64,000 bases of DNA from Epiperipatus broadwayi (GCA_028023455.1 JAQFVV010012575.1:864517-928516); one strand, 5' to 3'; shown: positions 33,820 to 46,258, numbered from the stretch's first letter. Translations and numbers: made by a program. Notes: generated from the letters alone by a model not told the origin.

Positions 33820-35800
33820 TATATTTGATCAAAGTGCTGCGATTTACAGTCATTTTTCTAATTATTAATTTAATTAATACTTGCTTTGACGCATAAGAAA
33901 TTGTGTTTTGTTGACACATTTTCAAACACATTTTGTACACGTTCAAAAACACGTTTTTCGAGGAGAAAAAAGAGCGTGTTTATTTCATATTCGCAAGATT
34001 ACACCTTTATCGCGTATGTGAATAATCGTCGTATCTATCCTAGCTTGCAGGAATAATACCCAAGTGATATTTTGATCTGCTATATTCCCCTCTCCCCGTA
34101 CATTTTGAAACAACAGAAATTTTTCCATTCATGTACACATAGTAATTCGTTTATATATTGTCATACAAACAATGCCACTTTCAATGATTGATCATTAGTT
34201 TAAATAATTTTTAACCATATAATGCATGGATGTTTTCTTCAAATATCATCGGCACACACACAAACATAGTCAGTCATTTTAATTGTTATTAGTCCAATGC
34301 AAGATGGTCTCACAGAATTAATTCAGTCTGTCTATGCATAGATTTTTTTATCCACATTGTACTTGGGTATTATTCCTGCAACCTAAGATAGATAGGACGA
34401 CTATTCACATACGCGTTAAAGATGTAATCTTGCGAACGTGAAATAAACACGCGCTTTTTTCTCCTCGAAAAATGTGTTTTTGAACGTGCACAAAACTTGT
34501 TTTAAAACTTGTCAACAAAGCACAATTTCTTACGTGTCAAAACTTCTTATTGTCGTTCATTTTGGAAATTATTGCACTTGCTGATTGAAAATGTTGTTTT
34601 TACATTTTAAAGTTACTTGTTGTTATTTTGTTTGATCATTTTTAATTTCATCTTCTGAGTTTTTATTCAGTCTGATCAAAATGTTGAAATTTTTTGATTT
34701 AGTAACTGAATGAAAACGATGATTTATTTAATACTGTTGTTTCCTTTTATCTGCTAAAAGTGCTGCATTTTAAAGTAATTTTTGGATGTACTAATTGAAA
34801 TAATTCGTTGACAGATATTTTTTTAAATTTAGGAATTAAATTAATACGTTAACTTTGTTAATATTGTTGTTGTTTCCTTTTATCTGTTCGAAGTGCTGCA
34901 ACTTATAGTTATTTCTCAAGTCTGAAAACCATCTGATCATATTTGAACAATCTATTTTTTTAAAAAATTACGAATTGAAGTAAAGCGTTGAGTTTGTTAT
35001 TAATGTTTTTTCCTTTTATTTGCTTTCATATAAAAAACGTTTTACTCCTGCTTACACAGACATGACGACATCTTCTTTTCCATGTTGAATGATATCAAGA
35101 ACGTTTTCCCTTCTGTCTAAAAAACAACTGATTCAAGTGCTGAAATTAATACTAATTTTTTTATTTAGTAACTGAATTAAAATGTTGACTTTGTTAATAC
35201 TGTTGTTTCCTTTGATCTGCTCAAAGTGCTTTAATTCACAGTTATTTCGCCAGTCTAACAACTATCTGATCAGAGTACTGCAATGTACAGTTATTTCTCG
35301 AATTATTAATGGAATTAATACGTTCACTTTATATTTATTGCTGTGACTAGATTATTATTATTATTACTGCTGATGTTTCTTTTTGATTTGCTCAAAGTGC
35401 TGCTGCCTTTCCAATTTCCAGTTACTTTTTCAGTCTGAAAGCATCTGTTCAAAGTACTGCAATTTACAATTACCCATTTTTCTAATTACTAATTGCATTA
35501 ATACGTTGACTTTGGTATTACTGTTGTTTTCTTTTACTTGTTTTGAGATCAAAAACATTTTTAATTCTGTTTATAAAACAATTCATCAAAATGCAGCAAT
35601 TTCCAGTTATTTCTCTAGTCAAAAAACTAACTGATCATAGAGTTGCAATTTAGAGTTCTTATTCTATTTTTCGTATTCAATTAATATGTTGATTTTTCTA
35701 CTTAAAGAGCTGCAAGAATTTATGGTCTTTTTCCTTTACTAATTGAATAAATATATTATTGACTTTGTTATTATTGCTGGTTTTTTTGGTCAACATTCGT
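33820..35800 (+). repeat. Diverged tandem array, split by a foldback element
   Basis: The phrase CAAAGTGCTGCAATTTACAG, then a short AT stretch, AATTAATACGTTGACTTTG and TTACTGTTGTTTCCTTTTA recurs in order with drift. Occurrences of the GTGCTGC-type word are near 33834, 34759, 34892, 35227, 35276, 35394, 35452 and 35590. The period is irregular, about 130-170 bp. The first partial unit (33820-33885) is separated from the rest by the foldback element at 33884-34542. ORFs here are by-products. Confidence 0.65.
33884..34542. mobile_element. Foldback element with arms of about 190 bp
   Basis: The outer ends are CTTTGACGCATAAGAAATTG and, inverted, TTTTGACACGTAAGAAATTG. The arms run to AGGAATAATACCCAAGT (left, about 34075) and ACTTGGGTATTATTCCTGC (right, from 34361). 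Identity is high but not complete. The centre, about 285 bp, is unrelated AT-rich DNA. No ORF is present. The inner arm sequence is shared with the foldback at 36326-36565. Confidence 0.85.
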
Positions 35801-35854
35801 TTCAAAAAATAAATTGCCATTGGTTTACTTTGTTTTGTAAAATTTCATTTTTTA

Positions 35855-35945
35855 GCATGTACTGCGCAATCACGTGCTCTACAACCATTCCGGAGAAGTA
35901 GGAATGGCGGTGAGAGGGCTGATAATCGCATTTTGTATGTAAGAA
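35855..35945 (+). promoter_or_regulatory. CpG-rich promoter-like patch with possible first exon
   Basis: In strongly AT-rich DNA this 90-bp patch clusters several elements. They are TGCGCA (half an NRF1 site) at 35863, the E-box CACGTG at 35871, an ETS-like ATTCCGGAG at 35888, and a YY1-like GGAATGGCGG around an ATG at 35904. The ATG opens MAVRGLIIAFCM, signal-peptide-like, and reaches splice-donor-like GTATGT/GTAAGA at 35935-35943. A possible acceptor, TTTCGTGCAG, precedes an ORF piece at 36189 (MDPHAFITTGFF...). No complete gene could be assembled. Confidence 0.35.
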
Positions 35946-36325
35946 TTCCATTACAAATTAAAAATTTAAACTACAACCTTTTATTTCAGATAGTAAGTAG
36001 CCTCTTGCTGAATGTTTTGTAATGTGATTTTAAAAACTATTTGTACAAATTTCGGTATTTTTCTTGGTTTTAAATCATTTCATTAAATTTAGCGTTCAAG
36101 CATCGTCTGCTTAAGTGTCTATTTCATAAATTTTTTTTTAAAACTTTGAAAAAGATATATTTGTGTTGTGTTAATTTCGTGCAGAAAAATGGATCCACAT
36201 GCCTTCATTACTACAGGGTTTTTTGAAACTGATGGAAGAAAATTACGAAATGTGTTTCTTTGCGTACGTTAAATTTGATTGTTTGCATCTGTCTATTGCA
36301 TAGAAGTACGTGTATATTTCCTATA

Positions 36326-36565
36326 AAATTTATTTTTGTGTATTTTTCTAAAACTATTGGGTATAATTCCTGCAACCAAGGAAAGCAAGGAGGACTTCTC
36401 GCATTCGTATCAAAGCATTGGTAACTTTGTAATGTTTGATGTTACCAAAATCACAACATTAAAAAGTTAGCAGTGTATTGATAGAATGTGAAAAGTCCTC
36501 TTATCTTTCCTTGATTGCAGGAATAATATCCAATGGTTTTAGAAAAATACACAAAAATAAATTTA
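36326..36565. mobile_element. Foldback element with arms of about 95-100 bp
   Basis: The ends are AAATTTATTTTTGTGTATTT and its inverse, with both arms containing CTAAAAC(T/C)ATTGG(G/A)TAT and ATTCCTGCAA. The core GGGTATAATTCCTGCAACC followed by an AGGA-rich stretch also occurs in the arms of 33884-34542, so the two are related. No ORF is present. Confidence 0.75.
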
Positions 36566-36755
36566 AAAAGAAATGTATTGAATTCTCAAGGAAAAGAAAA
36601 GCACGCAATAGATTTTTGTGATGAAGTAAGATGAAACTTTTGCCCTGAAGTAGATTGCTATGGTTTGATTAGAATTCTGTTTCTAAAAATAATTGTTCTT
36701 TATATATATTCTTTAAAGTATTAAAGATTTTAAGACTTCTCATTTGATAATTTAA

Positions 36756-37167
36756 TATACAAAATTAACAAAGCGTATGCCACACTTGAATGAGAAGCTA
36801 TAAAGATACACAGAAATTATTACACGCTAAGCGCTTTCGAGGTCTTTTGCCTCATATTCATAGCGGTACTGTGAGCTGCAGAACGAAAAAACATGGCAAG
36901 GGAAGCATATTTTATTAATGGCAATAATAACTCCATCAATAGACGAGATACCTGCTTTGACATCTCCAAACGTTGGACTATCTAGTTCATTTGCATATGC
37001 TTTGCATACAGTTTTGTTTCCCTTGCCATGTTTTTTCGTTCTGCAGCTCACAGTACCGCTATGAATATGAGGCAAAAGACCTAGAAAGCGCTTAGCATGT
37101 AATAATTTCTGTGTATCTTTATAGCTTCTCATTCAAGTGTGGCATACGCTTTGTTAATTTTGTATAT
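36756..37167. mobile_element. Foldback element with arms of about 149 bp
   Basis: The left arm 36756-36904 and right arm 37017-37167 are near-perfect reverse complements (ends TATACAAAATTAACAAAGCG; inner part GCAGAACGAAAAAACATGGC). The interior is 112 bp. Only a few mismatches are visible, so it is recent. The 101-codon minus-strand ORF across it is a by-product of the palindrome. The terminal TATA could hide a TA duplication. Confidence 0.85.
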
Positions 37168-37285
37168 ATTCTTTAAGAAAGAAATCATATAAAAAGAAAA
37201 ATTAAAAATTGTAGTGCTTATAAATGGAAAACCATACCTCTGACTAAATTAAGCGGAAGCCAAAATAGAATTTATAATTCTTGAA

Positions 37286-38355
37286 GATGTGATGTGATGT
37301 ATTTGGCTTCTCCGTAAACGAAGTCAAGAATATCTCAGCAACCATGCCCAGATAAACCTGTTAGCCACTTTATTTTCCATTCCCCACTCTAAGTCTTCCC
37401 ATACTCTGCCCCATCCCATTTCCACAACATAATCTTTGTCAACTCTATGGCCTTTAAATCTAAATCCCCCTTATCTTTTCGCAAACCCAGCATAAAAAAC
37501 TACTATTTCACTTTCTGTATTGTCACTTTGTTCATACCTATTCTCCCATAACTTCATTATCTGTACCTTTCTGCTTTCAAGCATTTACATTCAATCAACA
37601 GATGCCTAACATTTTCTATACCTTCCTTACACAATTTGCACGCTAAATCACCCATAGTTTTCCATTTACATTCTCTTGTTGCTAAAGATCCCGTTCGAGC
37701 TTTAAACAATAAACTACTTTCCTTACTATTATCATAAATTAACTTGCTTCCAATATTCCGTTTACTTCTATATATATTTAAACTCTTCTTACCCTCCATA
37801 CTACTTCTCCATCTCTCCAACTCCCTATTTTTTATTAATACTTCTATTCTTTTATCCCATTCCTTACCACTACAACACTCAACAATCCTCCTAACACAAT
37901 CATCCCACCTTTTATACAAGTATACCGATATAAATTCTTTATCCAAATCTTTTGCATACCGCATTACCTTTCTCACCCATCTTGTTACCTGCCCTTTACT
38001 CATAGCCCAATTAAACACTATTTTGGCTATTCTTTTACTATCCATAAACTGCAACCTACCAAACATTTTCATTTTACTTTTTGCATCTCTCATATAGAAA
38101 TTTGACCATTCCATTTCTCCTTGAATTGCCTCCTTTGCTGTCCACATCTCTGCATCTAATGCATGTCTTCCTACTTCCCTTTGTACTTTCTCTAAATAAT
38201 CTAAAATCTTTTTACTAACACATAATGCATCATTACCATATGTTAACCCTGCTACTGCAACTCCCTTCCATAAAATTCTAGCTACATCATATTTATTATA
38301 TGAAAATACTGTTAGTTTCTTTACCAAACCTTTTCTTTTCTTTGCTTCATTTTAC
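37286..38355 (-). mobile_element. ATCAC-tailed LINE, copy C (longest)
   Basis: This is a minus-strand copy. The tail GATGTGATGTGATGT lies at 37286-37300, and the 3' end shares TTGACTTCGTTTACGGAGAA (minus strand). The coding region reaches further upstream than in copies A and B. The 5' end is near 38355, at a GC-rich AGGCGCCACCTAG next to the following LINE. It is 5'-truncated, since no RT catalytic core is present. Confidence 0.8.
37557..38327 (-). pseudogene. C-terminal part of LINE reverse-transcriptase ORF, copy C
   Basis: 256 open codons. They start inside the connection region (GVAVAGLTYGNDALCVSKK, LEKVQREVGRHALDAEMW, EAIQGEMEWSNF), the part that follows the RT palm in many LINE ORF2 proteins. 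They continue to the terminal finger CKLCKEGIENVRHLLIECK. After CLKAERYR a frameshift ends the ORF; the remaining codons (compare copy A, KLWKNKYEKSDN) are in another frame. The YADD core is absent. The ATG at 38327 is not a natural start. Confidence 0.8.
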
Positions 38356-38503
38356 TGCAGAGGCGCCACCTAGGCCATATCTTAGTATATACACTGTCAT
38401 TCAGCTGCCTCTTTTAAGCTAAAATTACTAGTGAAGCAAGGAAGATATTGTGCTTAAACCTCCTGGAAAGGCAAGGTAAGCCTTATTTTACCTAAAAATC
38501 TCT

Positions 38504-40828
38504 ATGAATCAGTTAGGAAAAAATTATTTGCAAGGCAATATGAATAGCAATCAACAGCATGGTAATATAACGTTGAATCACAATGACGAAAATAGTCAAA
38601 TGAATGAAAAATTACACTTAAACGAGAAGAAAGTAATTAAACCTAAGAAAGCAAATTATATAAATCAAAATGATAATATAAATAACTCTATTGCACAAGA
38701 TTTAGGGGCTGTAAGTAAAATTACTAAGGATATGCAAATTACAACCTTAACGTTAAAATCAGATTTTCAACCTGCCAGAAAAGATGCACTAGATCATACT
38801 TCGGACTCGATTTTAGTTGACGGCTTGATGCAGAACACTCCAAATAATATTGACACCAAATTACATGCAGAAATATCAAAAGATCATGCTCTGCCTTCTG
38901 TTGTTAAAAAAGATGAAACCTCCGATAAGTTTAAAAAAAGTTTGTTGCTGATGGGGGCCCAAAATTCTAGTATTTTTGCTACAAAATTAGAAAATAATCT
39001 CAGTAATAGCCAAATAAATGAAAATATATGAAAAACACAAAATGGTACTTATGGGTTGGGGAAAGTCGAACATAATAAAACAAATATTTCTGATACAAAC
39101 ATCCCTACATATGCAAATATCCTTAAAAGCAAATGGCTCGCAAATGCCTCTCATAATATACCTAATGTTAGTGATAATATTGCTTTGCTTGATTTAATGG
39201 AAATGGATGTTGATCAGAATAGCACTTTTAAACAATCATCCACCAACACATATTTCTTTAATACACGTGATTATAATGAGGAGCAGTATCGAGACCTCAC
39301 CGAATGTTTCACCAGCACTATACCCAATAATCTTTATAAGTCATTGATCAATTTCAGTGGTGACAAGAACCTGATCCTAGCTATTACTGACACTAACTGT
39401 GCATTGTTCAAGTCCCCCACTGAGCTGCTATATGAAAATATTAGAGAAAAAAGACTTAAGCCATGGTATTCATAAGATCTTGAATCATCCTAATGATCGC
39501 TATATTGCTCTGGAATTTACTAACTGAGCAGCCAAGAATTACTTTAAAAGCAATATCAGGGAATTAAATGATAAATTCATCTGTTACATTGATCTCACTA
39601 GGCTTAATATAATTTCTGGTAGGATTAAAAATTGACCTGTGAACTTCTACCAAGAACATCTACAGGAATCACTCAAAGCCTTTGGCAATGTTAGTAAGTT
39701 TAAATACCTTCCTGTTGATTCAGATGGACTACATTTTCTATCTAACAATGTAACCTTTCAAATAGCAATTAAACAAAATGTCTCACCTACTGACATACCT
39801 ACTGTGTTTAATTAAAAAGGCTCACACATGATCCTCTCTTTACGTGAAGTTAGACCACAGTGTTTTCATTGTCTTGAGAGGACCCACTTGGTGAAAGATT
39901 GCCAATCAAGAATGTGCTCTAATTGTGGAATCAAAAAGAGTATTTATCATAGATGCAAAAAGATTTCTCAAGGTACTGCACAATCATACTCATCCGTAAC
40001 TAATGACGCATCAACAACAGAACCTCAAGTTAGAATTGCCTACAAACAATATCAAATAATAATCAACAAATAACTGTCTTGCAACAATCTGATTACAGAA
40101 GTGTAGGCAGAGAAGAAGAAACATCAGATATTACACAAGATCTGTTTCTTGTAGATGAGTCTCTACTTCCACTGGCCTCTAAAGGAAGAAATGATACACA
40201 AAGCGAACTACGTCATGCTGAAATAATGGGATCAGCACAACAAACTGGTGGAGCAAGATATTTCAGACAATCCCACATGTTATCAGCACAATGATAGCAC
40301 TACTCTAAGCAATTCTGTCAAGAAGCCCCTGAACAAAAGTTTAGGTCCTTATCAGACTAAAACCACTACTTTGAGATGCACAAGAAGTATGAACAAGCAG
40401 CTTAAAAGTAACAACAAGCCTATCAACCCCAACCAAGGAGATATTAGCTCAGAAGAGGAATCTTCAATGGAAGTGCCCATAGATAAGTCCAGTACTAAAA
40501 AAGGAAGTCAGCCATTATACACAAATCCAGCTCAGAAGATGAAAAATCTCTGGGAAAGAAAAACAGATGTTTATCTCTTAAGCAGAAGAAGAAAACCAAT
40601 ATTCCAATACATAAGGAAAAAAGTCCAGAGAAGAAATGTCAGTTATCAGATGAGGATAATAGGATATTGAGTCTTAATTCATTAGAAGAGACTGCTGGTG
40701 ATGTACATCATATCATTGATGTTGATGGTTCAGATGGCACCCTGGTGATTGAACCCATTGGGTTAGAAGAAACCTCAGGTAACACCATTGATGATCCAGA
40801 CTACAAATATCCAGACTATCCCAACTAG
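38504..40828 (+). pseudogene. LINE ORF1 with CCHC zinc knuckles, broken
   Basis: It reads MNQLGKNYLQGNMNSNQQHG... at the start (Asn/Lys-rich). Stops fall at about 39029 and 39473, and a decayed middle (39480-39825) still reads ...FYQEHLQESLKAFGNVSKF. The knuckle region (39828-40073) has CFHCLERTHLVKDC and then CSNCGIKKSIYHRC. The acidic C-terminus (about 40670-40828) ends DDPDYKYPDYPN. The domain order is a disordered N-terminus, an RNA-binding-like part and knuckles, as in Tx1/Jockey-type ORF1 proteins that package LINE RNA. Frameshifts near 40076 and 40260-40670 split it. Confidence 0.75.
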
Positions 40829-40916
40829 AATTTACATTTTATTTATGCTGAGAATTAAAAGGGAACCTTATATTCTTTGCGGTAGTTTTAATAGATAGAA
40901 AACCCAATTATGTTGC

Positions 40917-43900
40917 ATAAGTTTGTAGGCGTAAATGTTAGGGATATCAACTCATTGGAAAGGGTATATGCCATTGAACAATGGATCACAATCAATAATC
41001 TACATTTAATTTTATGAGTGAAACAAAATATCACTCAAATTCTGATTATAGAATTAGAGTATGTCTTGAATCTCTTGGATACATAGCTTTCTCTGATAGC
41101 GTTATTGCAGCTGGCGGAGTTGGTTTACTTATAAATAAAAACATCCACCTAATAAATTTATAATACTCTATAAGGATAATAATTTTATTGCTATATCAGT
41201 CACATATCAAAATTTTGTAATCAATATAATATATGTGTATGCAGATAGGTCCTGCTGCACGTTAAAGAAAGTCATTAACATAATTAATATGCTATTGGTA
41301 AATAATAACAACCCCACCCTAATCTTTGGCAACATTAATATCACTTATGCAAAATTTACAAAAACCTATATTCACTTGATAGATAAGCCATTTATGAGTG
41401 GAGAGGGTCATCTTCCTGATAATTCCTACTCTTTTTACACCAGAAAATACAGGTCACTGATTGATCTATTCTTTTATATGCCTGACATACATTTTCTCAT
41501 CACTGCAAAATTAGAACATGTGGTCTTTTCTAACCATCTTGCCCTAGTAGTTCAGATTGAAGCTGCTAATAATGTCATTCCCGCTTGAAGCCATACCATC
41601 TGAGGCTTATATATATTTAAAAAAAATAGATATACTTGACAAACCTATAGAGGAAACATGGTTTGCTTTTATTGGCATTCTTCAATCGATCATTTCCTAC
41701 CATACAATTAAGCAAAAGGGATCGTTGGCATTACTAAAAGACTTGGATGAGCTTGGTTTCAGAATGAAGACATTTAACTCTGCCTCATCTTCTATAGATG
41801 AGATTATATCTGTTAAGCTACATTATAAAGCCAAACAGAAGACACTTGCAGATTATCTGTCTATAAAGCATGCCAAGGTGTTTCTGGCTTAGCAGAGCTG
41901 TTGGACTAAAAGCTACTTGCGATGGGCACTGGGTGCTATTAAACCCCCCTACTCCCACTATCATCAATATTGATGGTGAGTCATTTGTTGGCCTTCCAAT
42001 GATTATGGAAATCCATAAACACTTTGAACAAAAATTTCATTGTCTCAGCCATGTTAATATTCTCTTTGAAGACATTTTAATTTGGCAAGATGATCATGGT
42101 ATCACTGAAGATATGCTGAAAGCCAAACTCCAAGCATTGCCAGATAAAATACATCCCGGACTGCATTCTATACCACGCTTCCTGTTAGATCATCTAAGCC
42201 ACTTTACAATTCCCATCCAATTTAGAATGACCAACCATTTGGCACAGGAGAAAAGAACAATCCCCCACCTATATCCTATTGCTTTAGTATCCTTCCTAAA
42301 GAAGAATGAAGATCCCCACACCCTCAAAAACATTCGGCCTATTTCTATGTCTCCACTCATTAAAATCTTGGAATCTGTCATAAATGATAAGATCCAGGAT
42401 AAGATACTCCAAAATATATCTTCTTTCCAATTTGCGAAGAAACATTCTTCACCAATTTTAGCCATTGGTCAAGCTAAAATATTAATTGATTATGTTAGAC
42501 AACAGAGAAAGCAGGCTGTCATAGCTATCCAGCTTGATTTCAATGCAGCTTTAGACTCTGTTAACATCAGTACTCTTCTAAACCTGCTGAAAGGCCATCA
42601 TATCCCAATCTCTATCATACAGATCATAGATAACCTCATGTCTCACAGAGAAATTGCTATCTCACTGAATGGCAAGCTCTCTTCATTTTTCCAACCTAAC
42701 ACATCCATTCCACAAGGCTCCCCCCTCAGTGCTCTTCTCTTTATAGTCTACATTGATCCGCTGTTGAAAGCCATTGAACAACAACTACATGGTGTCTGTA
42801 CCGAGGCTTGCCAAATTGATAAAGCTCATGGCTTATATGGACAACATAATCATCTTCCTCCCTTCAACAACCTATTTACCTCAGTTATACTCCATATTGG
42901 ATAAATATACAGCTGGCTATGGTCTCACCATCAACCCATTGAAATCAGCTATATGGAAGGTATCCTTGGGTCAGAATATTGTATCCAAATTTACAGCCAA
43001 TCCTCAAAAGTTTTTGGGCTTTGAGATATCCAAAACATACTTCCAAATGTCCAAAGATATTCAAAATCACATTCTGCACTCAATGGAAAGACTTGCTAAA
43101 TGTCTGTCTAAAGTCTACCTTTCCCTACATGGTAAGGTAATGCTTCTCAATATGAATATCATGGCCAAGCTCAACTATTACATGCCCATCATGAGGATCA
43201 CTAAGACTTTTATCAATAGAATGAATTCTCTTGCATCCCGACTTTTCTGGGGAGGTAAAGTTGTTGCAATTAGCATTAACAGGATGCAACTTCACCGGAA
43301 GTATAATGGACTTTCTTATCATGCTATTCAAGCCATTCATATTCAAAAGATATTTAATTTTATCACCATGCTTATCAAATCATTTGGATATGAGCAAGTC
43401 ATTTTGCCAGTTATCCCGACTGATAGACCCCCTCCTAGAGTCAAGAATTTCCTTGATGCCGTGATTGATTTGATCAAAATCTACATGGTAATTACGAATG
43501 ATATGTTTGATAACAGGATTAATATTTGGCAAGCATATAGTCTCATTCACCCTGTCACAACTCCCATAACACCTCTACTTGCCCTGACCAATAATAAGAT
43601 CATCTCCCTCTTCAGGTGCTGGGCTATGGAACCAAAATTCTTTGATTTTAGTATTATTATAAATTTAAATGCCATTAGCACTAATTGGTTTCTCTTCCAT
43701 AGGCGAGGCATCAACAAAATTGACCCAATCTGCCCCCTCTGCCAGACTCATGACGAAACATTTGACCATCTGATTTACTCATGCCATGGACTCTGGAGGT
43801 CTAGAAGGATTATTGCTGATAACCTTAAAGTGAATTTTTACCTTGTTACCTCTCTTAAGGACAGTATTAAGACAAGATCCATCCCTACTATTAGGCCGTC

Positions 43901-44071
43901 ATTATTTATCAACTATGCATTGTGGTCTACTCGTTGTAAAATGGTTTTCAATCCTGTGCAATTCATGAGGGAAAATTCTTTCTGAATAAACTTATAAAAT
44001 TTAAAAACCGTGACATGCTCCTAGCTCCAAAAGTATTATTTGAGGAAACATGGACTCTGATTGCATTGTAA
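40917..44071 (+). pseudogene. LINE ORF2: endonuclease and reverse transcriptase, broken
   Basis: The endonuclease part starts at MLHKFVGVNVRDINSLERV. It has SETK near 41020, NPTLIFGNINIT near 41315 (the usual D is N) and SNHLALV near 41535 (normally S-D-H). The RT part (41870-42904) has LKNIRPISM, LDFNAALDSVN and IPQGSPLSALLFIVYIDPLL. The catalytic box reads AYMDNIIIF near 42832-42860 instead of A-Y-A-D-D, so the key aspartates are altered. Downstream are NRMQLHRKYNGLSYHA and the finger CPLCQTHDETFDHLIYSC (43732-43785). Frameshifts occur near 41020, 41160, 41590, 41885, 42850 and 43985. The end is TAA at 44069-44071. Confidence 0.85.
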
Positions 44072-44520
44072 GGATGATTGCTGGTAAAACACTTTGTTTC
44101 TTCTGTCTAATATATTACTGAAAGTGGTTTTGTTAATAATCAGAGGTTTAGATCCTTATGTTATCAAAATGGATATTTAACTGAATACATCAGATTTAGC
44201 ATAAATACCTAAGCATTCATAGTTGTAGTGATTTTTCCAATGGTGATCTGACCAAACTCTAGATTGACTACGTGACTCTTGGTAGTGTGAGGCAATTTGT
44301 CTAGGTGAGTTGGTGAGCTTCATTGGTCTACTTGTGTGTTAACAGTAGACCAGGTATTCGGGTTTACCTCTTGCCCAGAATAATACTATCTTTTATTTAT
44401 TTATAATCATGTAATTCGTTTTTATGTTTGTAATTGTAGCTTTCCTTTTAATTTACCATATATACATAATTGTCACTGTAAACATTGTACTTGTTTAATA
44501 AATATTTTTGAAAAAAAAAA

Positions 44521-46258
44521 CATGTTACTGCTTTCTTCCAACATATAACCGAATGAAAAATGCTTATCTAATAATGTAACTATAGTATTATTTTACGGTT
44601 ATTCAATTAATTTATTTTTACATAATATCATATATACATTGAATTGCAGAGAAAAAGCAACTTTAGATATCTCTGTAGAGAAATTGAGAGATTAAAAAAC
44701 AATGTATATTTAATTATCTATTGAACTGCTAGTGAAAGAATACTGGTATTTGTGATTTTCTTTTCTTGTTTTATGCTCTAATTACTATTAGTCGCAACCG
44801 CTTTATTAATTAATACTTGGATGGATAATTAGTTGGTTATGAAATAACTATCACAAAGAAAAAGTTATAAGATTGTTTGATAATTCTCACTTTCCAAAAA
44901 AAAAAAAAAAATTCAAGTTTTACCTGGATTTGAATCTCAAGTCATGAGCTCGGGAAGAAAGTGAACTAATTCTTAAGTCAAAAAATTCTTACTAATACAT
45001 ATATATATATAACGAATTTTAATGGCATAAAGAGTTATCTATATATTTAGATCGAAAAATGTGTTAAGAAGTTGTCAGTCTGTAGAAAAGTATTTACAAC
45101 AACAATGAGTTAAAAAAAGTGTTAAAAAAAACCAAAAAAAAAAAATGAGTTGATTGTAATGCACATTGCTATGTTATGTTATCAGTCTTTTGCTACAGTT
45201 CTTAAGAATCATACATATTTATAATTTGATTAGTTTATTAATACGTACTTATAATTTTTATTTAAGTCATTTTTATAATCTAGACAAAAAGTTATTAAAA
45301 AAATTATAAAATTCGTTGTCTTTTGTTTATTTTTTATAAGACAATTAGCAGGTTTTAGAAATGTTCCAGATGTGTTTAGAATCAAATGTAATATTCAAAT
45401 CAACTTATACATAATAGTGAGACATACAAACTTAATAGCTAGTCCTCTTTTAGTGTGATTGCCTGACAGAAAACAGTTATATTTTTTAATAACTTCAAGG
45501 TAACAAACAAAATATAATGCTATCGTTTGGCGACATAAAAGACAAATGTAATCTATTTGTTGAATGTCCATAAACATAAGCACACATACACATTTAAATG
45601 TATTAAATAATTAACTAAAAATAGGCTGTGAAGCAGTGGTCATGATAATGAGTATTATGATAAAAATTTAATTATTATTAATAATATAACTTGCCAAAAT
45701 TTTTAACAACGTATTCGTAAAATTGTGTAAAATTCCTTGAATCGCTCACTGACCTAGTAACTTTCCATAAACAAAAAGAAAATTAAAAAAAAAATCCTCC
45801 TACTTTTCATCTAGTCATTTGCTAGTTTCTGAAGGTTTATTGCTTTTGTTTTATTCAGTTAAAGAATCTAGATATTCAATTACCAAACAGTAATTGAATG
45901 AATATCTAGATTGTCTATTTAACTTGTGGTGAAAGGGACCTCTATGGAATTTATCTGGTATTTTTTTTCTTATTTCTACTCAAGTTTCTATCTATGAATT
46001 TTTTTACACAAACATATATATCCATAGTCTAATATTAGATGAAGTAAATTTATTACAAGTGACGGCATAACTGATGGATGACAAAATAGTTTAAATCCTA
46101 ATTTTCATAACTTTTTCTCTCTCCCAGCATTGTAAACAACAAGCTCTGCTAATAAAAATACAGTATTAAGTTTATTCCATTATTACAAAAGCACATAGAA
46201 AGGTAACTATTATGATGATTATAGTTTGTGTGATCAACACTATCTTTTTTTTTTCTAT
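44521..46258. other. Intergenic; small hairpin at 45873-45912
   Basis: AT-rich DNA without genes. TCTAGATATTCAATTAC and its inverse with a 4-base insertion form a short hairpin near 45870-45915. It is followed by GGGACCTCTAT, a word also seen in the 31373-31521 palindrome. Confidence 0.5.

Larger units (their letters stand above)
38366..44520 (+). mobile_element. Near full-length L1/Tx1-like LINE, inactive
   Basis: In order: a 5' leader, ORF1 with zinc knuckles, ORF2 with APE endonuclease, reverse transcriptase and a C-terminal finger, then a 3' untranslated region ending AATAAATATTTTTG plus an A run at 44510-44520. The length, about 6.1 kb, fits a complete element. The 5' limit is uncertain. 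All ORFs are broken. ORF1 with CCHC knuckles and the K/R-Y-N-G-L-S-Y-type motif after the RT point to the L1/Tx1 group. No target duplication was confirmed. Confidence 0.8.

Noticed and set aside
33820-35800. CRISPR array
   Set aside because: Repeats are long, diverged and not separated by unique spacers of constant length, and the genome is eukaryotic.
36827-37132. 101-codon minus-strand ORF
   Set aside because: It runs through both arms of a near-perfect palindrome, so its openness follows from the hairpin.
37744-38097. 117-codon plus-strand ORF
   Set aside because: It is the antisense shadow of the LINE reverse-transcriptase ORF of copy C.
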